From Microbotryum silenes-acaulis (lineage: Eukaryota > Basidiomycota > Microbotryomycetes > Microbotryales > Microbotryaceae): 64,000 nucleotides of DNA. The stretch is taken from the NCBI GenBank assembly GCA_003665825.1, contig QPFY01000020.1:124001-188000 (forward strand), written 5' to 3'. A program made the translations under genes and the position numbers. The notes below the pieces were generated by a model. The model was not told where the DNA came from, did not search any database, and saw nothing but the letters and a program-made list of their open reading frames with translations. This document shows, piece after piece, positions 57,419 to 64,000 of this stretch (positions are counted from its first letter, which is position 1; each line of letters starts with the position of its first letter).

Positions 57419-58175
57419 CGTCGCCGGAAAGGGCTGCTAAGGGGCGCTTCTCGGCTTGATTCGAGGTAGAAACGCGGTCGCCGATCGATCCTCGGCTGCT
57501 CTTGAGCTCCAAGAGGGGATAGGGTGTAGAGTCTAGGCTGAACGAGCAGAGCGATAGCGAAAGAATTCGAGAGCGGCGTCGATTCGATTCGATTGGGTTG
57601 AGACTCTCGGTCTAAGCCTGTCTAAGCCGGGCTTGCTGACTGAGCCTTTGTAAAGATCGCTGCGAGGCTCTGCGCCGGCGCGCGGCTGGAACTCGACCGG
57701 TGTCGATGGCGTGCGAGCCCTTCAGCCGAGAAGGGGGTGGGGGCACACGACTGCTTATATCCGGGTCTGCTGCTTCCACTGCAGATCACCGAACTTGAGC
57801 GCGGATATCTAGATAGGAGTGGTGGAATGCATCACAACCTGGTCCCGCAACAGCTAACGTTTGATTCCGCCGGTAGATTAATGATGCGACTCTAGACCGA
57901 TTGCTCAAAGTATGACGCCCCACATGGCACCGAGTGAGCCGAGCGGTCGAAGCCGACTGACAAAGTACTCCGTCCGAGTAATTACGAGCTTAAGTCGGCA
58001 TCGATCGCTCGAGTCGCCCCAGCCGTCATCACCGGAAATAGGTATCTCCTTCCAAAAAGGCTCGACGAAACGAAGGATTTGCTCGTTAAAAGACATACAA
58101 ACGCGAAATCGAACCGATAATAACGAATGAAAAGCTGAACTCCCCTGCCCCAAGCACCACGCCAAAAGCCCCACC
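57419..58175. other. GCS1 upstream region and 3' end of the CLIP gene
   Basis: The left part is the GCS1 promoter and 5' untranslated region. The right end holds the 3' untranslated region of the CLIP-170-type gene. No other feature was seen. Confidence 0.4.
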
Positions 58176-61100
58176 CTAAAAGATGTCATTCGCCAACGGA
58201 CAATCCTCCAGCGCATGCCCATACTCCTCACAATCGTCGCAATAAGCTTCCGTAGAGGTCTTGACCCCCTCCGAAGAAACTGACGCCAGAGACGTCGACT
58301 TGGCATGCCTCTGCCCGCCCGAGACCGAAGCACGGGGTCGACCGACTTTGCTCGGTGAGGAAGATCCTGCAAAGACGGGACATGACTCGAGGTCGTGCAA
58401 GTCGCCGCACATTTCGCATTCGCCATTATCTTCATCATCGTCCTCTTCCTTGCTGGACCGTGTCAATCCGTTCCCCTTGGTCGTGGCAGTCGAGGATGAG
58501 GCACCGCCGGATGTCGAGGAAGAGCTGGGCACTTTTGCAGCGAGCGCCTTGTACTTCTCCAATTCGGTCTCGAGCTCATCTTCGCGGTAGATTTTGGACT
58601 CGACGAGCGACTCGAGCTCGTTAACCTACGAACAAAAACAACATCAGTCGCTTTCTTCGCTTCCGAAGCCCCGTAGCACGAATACTGACCTCTTGGTGCA
58701 AGACCTTGATCTCCCTCTCTGCCTTTTTCTCCACCTCTCGCAACTTGAGCTTGAGCTCCTCGACCTCCCTGACCGCCCTCGTCCCCTTGGCATCCATTGT
58801 AGGACTCGAAATGACCTTGACTGCGACCGATGACGAGTCGGCATTCGTCATCTGCCCCATCAGGTTCTCAACCGTCGTCTCGAGCGCCTGTTGAGCATCT
58901 TTGAGGTCCTGCACTTCATTCCCTAGAGCGATGTTGCGTTCGCTCAGGACCGAGTTGTCGTCTTCGAGCGACTTGATAATGATCTTGAGGCCGACGATTT
59001 GCTCTTGAGCGTCTGCAATCTCGTCGGCTTGACTTCCGACCGAGCGTCGACCACCACTCGAGGCGAGACTGGACTCCCGGCGGTTCATCGACACCGATGT
59101 CGGTGACAGTTGCGAGGAGGCCGAGCCAGTATCCTGTGTCGGCGCTTGGGTCGGGCTCGAGGAACGTTGACTGATCGACAAAAGGGCCTCGTCCAGTTGC
59201 GCCCGAAGTTCGGAAACGCGTTCAACCTGCTGCGCTTTGCTCTGCTTGACCTCGTCGAGTTCCTCCTGCAACTTCCCGACGAGCTTGTTGGCCCTCTTGA
59301 GTTCATCCGCAATACCCGCACTCGCTCCACCCACGACGTCGCTCCTCAGACCCTCCAACTCAGACCTTTCATCCTCCAACGTCGCCTGACTCTCTTGCAA
59401 CGCAACCTCAAGTTCGGCGATCCGACTCGTCAACCTCGTCTCGTGCTTGGCCGAGCGATCCAACGCGTCGCGCAACCCCTTCAAATCCTTCTTCAAGACC
59501 GCCTCGGCCTCTTGATGTTTCGTCCGTCGCTTACGGCCGTCGTTAACTTCGGCCTCAAGGTGCATGCGCGCTTCTTCCAACTGCTCCTCCAGCGAACCAA
59601 CCTTGGTGCGCAAGTGGTCGAGATCGGCCTGCGCAGATTCGGCATTGATGATGTCCGCCACGGAAGCATTCGTCGAAGCGCCCAAGCGCCGTGTCGGAGA
59701 ATCCGGGGATCCCGAGCGATGCACCTCCTCGCCGTCGTCGTTTGTCGTCATCCCCTTCTCGATGACCCCGCCCCGTCCACCCAACTGTAACGCCTCCAAC
59801 TGCGCCGCCAACGTCTCGGCCAAGTCGACGCTTTCCAGCCGCGCAATCTCAATCTCGGCGATGCGTTCCTCGTACGTCAAGCAAAGCGATTGCCCCGCGC
59901 TCCTCAACTGCTCCAACTGGCGCTGCAGCTCGGCCTTCTCCTCGTCCACGCCCTGCGTCGCGATGTCCAACCTTTCCCTGAGCGAAGCGATCTCGCCCTC
60001 TTTAGCCGCGGACTTGGTCGTCCACTCGCGCTGCAACTTGTCCCATCGTTCCTGCTTGCCCTTGCCCTCCTCTCTCATCTCCTCCATCTCCTTCAAGAGC
60101 CTCTGCAACTCCTTCTTGCTCCCCGCATCGTCATCCTCAACCTCGGCCAACCGATTCATCTCCCTCTCCTTGACTTTGCGTTCCATCTCCTCGACCTGCA
60201 CATCCCTCTCCTTCAACCGATCCCTCAGCTCTCCCACAAGCGCCTCCATCTCCCTCCCCACCTTTTCAGACCCTTCCAACAACTCCCTCACGCTCGCCTC
60301 CCTCTCCCGTGCTTCCACGACCTGCTGCTTGTAATCGGCAATATCATCCTCCTCCCTTGTCGTCGACCGCAAACTATTCCTCGAGACCGAAGAACTCGCA
60401 AACGATTGCCTCGAGAACGACCTCACCGAAGGTGTCGTAGGCCTCGAAGTCGAATGCCCCAAGCCCAACCCACCTCCCAACCCAGTCGACGAAGAAGAAG
60501 TCGAGATCTCAGATTGCCTTCGTTGCATCCTCGACGAAACGAGCGAAGGCGTCGAAGGTGTCGCTCGACCATCCCTCGATGAAGAAGGGGTGATCGATCG
60601 ATTCAGGGCATACGAATGCGGTAGAGCAGGAACATCAGGAATCGAATTCGACCGTAGTGCGGAGGGAGGTCTCTTCATCCCCGATGCCGAACTCGACAAA
60701 TTCGCTCGGGGCGTCGAAGACGCCGAGATCCCCCCCATCGATTTCCTTGGTGTCGTACCAAAAGGTCCACCGCCGTACGAAGGGCGACCACTTCGGATCG
60801 CTCTTGGTGTCGAAGAGGCCGAAGCAGACGAAGACGAAATCGAACCGACTTTGATCGGACTGGGCGGGGCCAACGATCTTCGCGGTTGGCCCTTGGTAGG
60901 TGATGCAGGTGGTCCCATCGATGTTCGATTCTGCTCCATCTGTCGCTTATTCGAAGCCAATTCAGAAGCTTTGAGACCGACGTATTTGGACGCTCTAGAG
61001 CCGGCGGTGATGGCCGGCGGCGCGGGCGGCTTCTTGGTGATCTTTTGCAACGGAAGGAAGAGGCCGCACAGCGGGTTGCAGGCAAAGTATTGAACACTGT

Positions 61101-61880
61101 GAGGTCACCTCAATGCGATAAGGCGCGTTGTTCCTCCACGGGACCACCTAGATCGCCAGAAATGACTTACCCTTTAACGCTCCCGTCATTCTTGCCCAGT
61201 CCGCTCCATTCGGCATCCAATTCGACTCCACCCCACTGCCCCTCTTTACCATCGACGGCGCCCAAGAACCGAATCACACCTTCCATCGCGTTCCCCGCTA
61301 CTTCAAATTTGACCTGATCGCCTACCTGCAACCCTTTGAAGCCCGCGATCGAACTGCCGAGCGAGTTGTGCATCGTCGATCGAGAGAGGGGTCGAGTCGC
61401 AATCGAAGTTGGGGTCTTTGAGCGCGTCATCGATCCACCCATCGCATGATTTCGAGGCGTGGATACACACATGCCTGATGTCCGCCCCGAAGGTGTAGTC
61501 GGTCTCGAAGCGCCACTGCCCCCACCCGAGACAGCCAAATTCGACTTGAGGTTGACGATGGAAGGTCTCCTCAGTGCTCTTCGTTGGGTGACCGTATGAC
61601 TCGATTTATTCGGTGTCGGACTATCTGTCGAAGCATAACTGGTCCCCAGGAGGTGAGGGGAATCGTATTGGCTCGGATCGTGGGATCGAAGGGCCTGTTG
61701 CAAGCTGTCGAGTTCGTCGGCCGCTCCTCCGAGATTCGAGCGTGACGACGAGGCGACGTTCGACGAAACTCGACGACGGGACGGTGTAGGGAGGGAGGAG
61801 GGAGTCGATCCGGCTGCAGCAACCGAGTTGTGAGAAAGCAGTGTTGAGGCCCTCGGCGTGGCCGGGGGTCGCAGGGCCAT
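58176..61880 (-). CDS. CLIP-170-type microtubule plus-end tracking protein
   Basis: Three exons, 61880-61171, 61096-58690 and 58625-58176, join in phase to 1188 residues. A Ser/Pro/Arg-rich N-terminus precedes a CAP-Gly domain (about residues 182-258) with VGDQVKFEVAG, RFLGAVDGKEGQWGGVELD, the tubulin-binding GKNDGSVKG and YFACNPLCGLFLP. A second basic Ser-rich linker follows. Then come about 650 residues of heptad-rich coiled coil (for example KQQVVEAREREASVRELLEG and RVSELRAQLDEALLSI) that would make a dimer. The C-terminus has two zinc knuckles, CEMCGDLHDLESCP and CDDCEEYGHALEDCP, with the C-x2-C-x4-5-H-x4-C pattern seen in CLIP-170 and used to recruit dynactin or fold back on CAP-Gly. Yeast Bik1 and fission yeast Tip1 are related. 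It has one CAP-Gly domain, not two as in animal CLIP-170. Confidence 0.92.
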
Positions 61881-63317
61881 CAGAGTCGATGGGTCGAGAG
61901 CGGGGCTTCAACTTCCACGATCCCAGGCTTTTGAGAGAAAGGGGGTCGATGAATGCCTGGCTTGATGTGGTATGTCTGCGGAAAGGTACACGTCCTGAAG
62001 TAAGTCATAAATTCACGCAGAAGTTACGCTGAATTGCTGGGGAGCCTATGACACGCGTGCCGTCATCGTCGTCGGCCAGCAGCAGCTCAGCTGACTCGTG
62101 TGTCGTGTGTCGTGCTTCCAGGCAACGGTTACTCCCGGCCGTCCTGTGCCTCTATTGACCCTCATGCAAGCACTTGCACTTGGGAGCACGATCCGGCATG
62201 TTCGAACCTTATGCAGCTCCGCCATTCCTCCGCGATCCGGTCATACGAGCGCGTGTTGAGCGATAGGTGTCGCGTCCCAGCCACCCACGTCGCCGGTCAC
62301 CCGCGTGTATGCATCCCCTGCGAACGGCCAACTCTCACTTTGATCGACGGGAAAGACTTACCTTTCGAAGAAACGATGGCGCGTTCCGTCCAAAGCCTGC
62401 GATCGAGGGCCGAAAGTTGCTGTCGCCGCGTTGGTTGTAGAATGATCTGAATGCGGGTGGAGCGCGCGAAGCAAATGGGGTCAGCAGGCCCGGGCGTCGG
62501 CGATTGCACGCGCTCGCTCAAGCTCGCTCAATTTGGGCCCAACACTTTTACTTAAATGTTGGAATCAACAAATGATTCCGAAAATGATCAACAAAAGATG
62601 AGAACGGCTGGACCATCAGTCGAACCTGGTTCGCTTCCATTAATCGGAAAAGCTTTGACTATCCGGCCCCCGATATCAGTGCAAGATCTACTAACACCTT
62701 CAAGAAATGCGTCGACTAAGTCCCAATTGGACTCTGTGTCAAGCTTCTGCGGCAGCTCCGGCAGCTATGTGCGGCCTCATTGGAAAGATTTACAAGCAAG
62801 GCTCTATAATAGATCCTCACAGTTAACTTATGCATTATCCCTTCAGATTACGGAACTAGCACTGTTGCATGCGCTCTGGACGTCGCCCTGCATTTGTAAT
62901 TCTCAGGGCTCAGGCGCTCACTGAGGACCAGCCGTACCAGCCACCTCCACTCCCCGCCAAGACAAGCCTAGCCTTCCTTTCTGAACTGTAAAGCCAGCAA
63001 TCAACACGCAAAGCAATTCCGGTTTTTCCTTGTTCAACTTACATTCCCATTCAACTCTGTCGTTTTCGTGTATGTCCTTTTCCTGCCTCTGTCATGCAAC
63101 ATCAAGGTCCTCGCCGTTTCGATCTCGAAAACCGAGCAGAGGGAGAGCTGGACAGGGGGCACTCCTCTCAACGAAAACCACTTCCGTATCTATTCCCAAT
63201 ACGACAACGAGGCTTATCCACGCTTACCAGTTCAGATGTGAGAAAATACAATTACAGCCTGGGAAAACCCCAGCCACTTTTCAACCCCACCCTCCCGGCA
63301 TGGAGATTCGACCTCGA
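61881..63317. other. Intergenic region upstream of the CLIP gene
   Basis: It holds the promoter of the CLIP-170-type gene and the 3' flank of the isomerase gene. Plus-strand frames (62100-62450 and 62556-62924) show no motif. Nothing else was seen. Confidence 0.4.
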
Positions 63318-64000
63318 TCAAAGTTTTCCAAACTTGGCCGGTTTCTTGGTCGCGAATGCCGCGAAGGCGTCGGGCAGGTCTTGGGCTTGCAACATAGACT
63401 ATGAGAGGGAAGCAAAAAACATCAAATGAAATGGTTACATTAGAACGATAGGCCGGACCTCGCGCGGGAAAGAGACCAGACTGACCATATTCCAGATCCT
63501 CGTGTACTCCAGACCTGTTCCGGCCATTCAAATCAAAAAGATCAGCCGTTCAAGCTCCACATCCTTTGTGTCCGCACTCACCTTCCTGCGTCGTATGATC
63601 CCTCGAGTAAGTCAACAGATGCTTCGTGCCCAATGTCGCAATAGGGCTCTTGCTCGCAATCACTTTCGCCGTATCCAACGCAGCTTTCAGCACCCCTTCC
63701 TTACCCCCCGGAACAACTTTGCTAACGAGCCCGAGCTGGTAGGCTTCTTGGGGACCAAAGTTGCGGGCTGTGAGGGCTAGTTCGTTCAGGAGGGAGGCGG
63801 AGGCGGTCGTTTTGGGGAGGCGTTGCAGGGATCCGACGTCCGCGGCGAGGCCAACGTCCACTTCCTATTACGGTGCAGGTGGGAGATGGCTTGAATCAAA
63901 ATCATCGTACAAAGATATGAGATATCGCCTTCGTTTCGGTCGTACCTTGATGGAGAACGTCGACCCTTCAGCGGCATATCGAATATCGGCCGAGACGATG
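63318..64000 (-). CDS. Delta3,5-delta2,4-dienoyl-CoA isomerase, C-terminal part
   Basis: Four exons are visible: from the window edge to 63946, then 63864-63582, 63514-63486 and 63398-63318. The 5' part lies beyond 64000. The enzyme shifts double bonds of odd-position unsaturated acyl-CoAs so they can enter beta-oxidation. It has the crotonase fold: SADIRYAAEG, FSIKEVDVGLAADVGSLQRL, LNELALTARNFGPQEAYQLG, LVSKVVP and SKSPIATLGTKHLLTYSRDH. The three acidic residues used by this family (Asp in SADIRY, Glu in KEVDVG, Asp in AADVGS) are present, which sets it apart from plain enoyl-CoA hydratases. The protein ends KFGKL; a C-terminal tripeptide of this kind could be a weak peroxisomal signal. Exon 3 is a 29-bp micro-exon. 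Confidence 0.88.

Noticed and set aside
59110..60582. Long plus-strand frames (226-256 codons) opposite the CLIP gene
   Set aside because: They mirror the coiled-coil coding strand; Leu/Ser-rich content follows from Glu/Lys/Arg codons read in reverse.

Overview
This window reads as nuclear DNA of a basidiomycete fungus. Genes are intron-rich (many introns of about 55-140 bp with GT..AG ends), the sequence is GC-rich, and there are fungal-specific families: a Zn2Cys6 regulator, FunK1 kinases, a WetA-like protein, a Ty1/copia element and a Helitron remnant. A Pucciniomycotina source (for example Microbotryomycetes) is a guess, not something the sequence proves. No rRNA, tRNA or CRISPR was recognised. 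Exon borders were worked out by hand from splice sites and reading phase.

Left part (1-25 kb), ordinary genes: the 3' end of a TMEM135-like membrane protein (+), a large Zn2Cys6 transcription factor (-), a 4.1 kb gene-poor stretch, a complete 24-exon telomerase reverse transcriptase gene (+, 9389-14946), an RCC1-like protein (-), the U4/U6 snRNP factor Prp3 (+, divergent from the RCC1-like gene), a 2.5 kb gap, and a roughly 1000-residue protein with a WetA/Esc1-type C-terminus (+).

Middle part (25-46 kb), a rearranged accessory region. A copia-type LTR retrotransposon (26260-30675) sits in an unrecognised host gene. Removing the element and one target duplication restores one open frame across the junction. 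It is followed by an F-box-type pseudogene, a broken Helitron Rep piece and a decayed FunK1 kinase gene. Then come an apparently intact FunK1 kinase gene, the intact F-box-type paralogue and the oligosaccharyltransferase subunit Ost3. A second, inverted copy of the decayed FunK1/Helitron segment follows at 43.1-44.8 kb. Both copies carry the same two stop codons, so duplication or gene conversion came after decay.

Right part (46-64 kb): a secreted cysteine-rich protein (-), a 3.4 kb gap with a perfect 44-bp inverted repeat, muskelin (+, a CTLH-type ubiquitin ligase component), glutamate-cysteine ligase (-), a CLIP-170-type microtubule plus-end protein (-), and the 3' part of a dienoyl-CoA isomerase of beta-oxidation (-) running off the window edge. 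Most of these are unrelated housekeeping genes; the linked biology lies in the mobile-element and kinase-duplication region.
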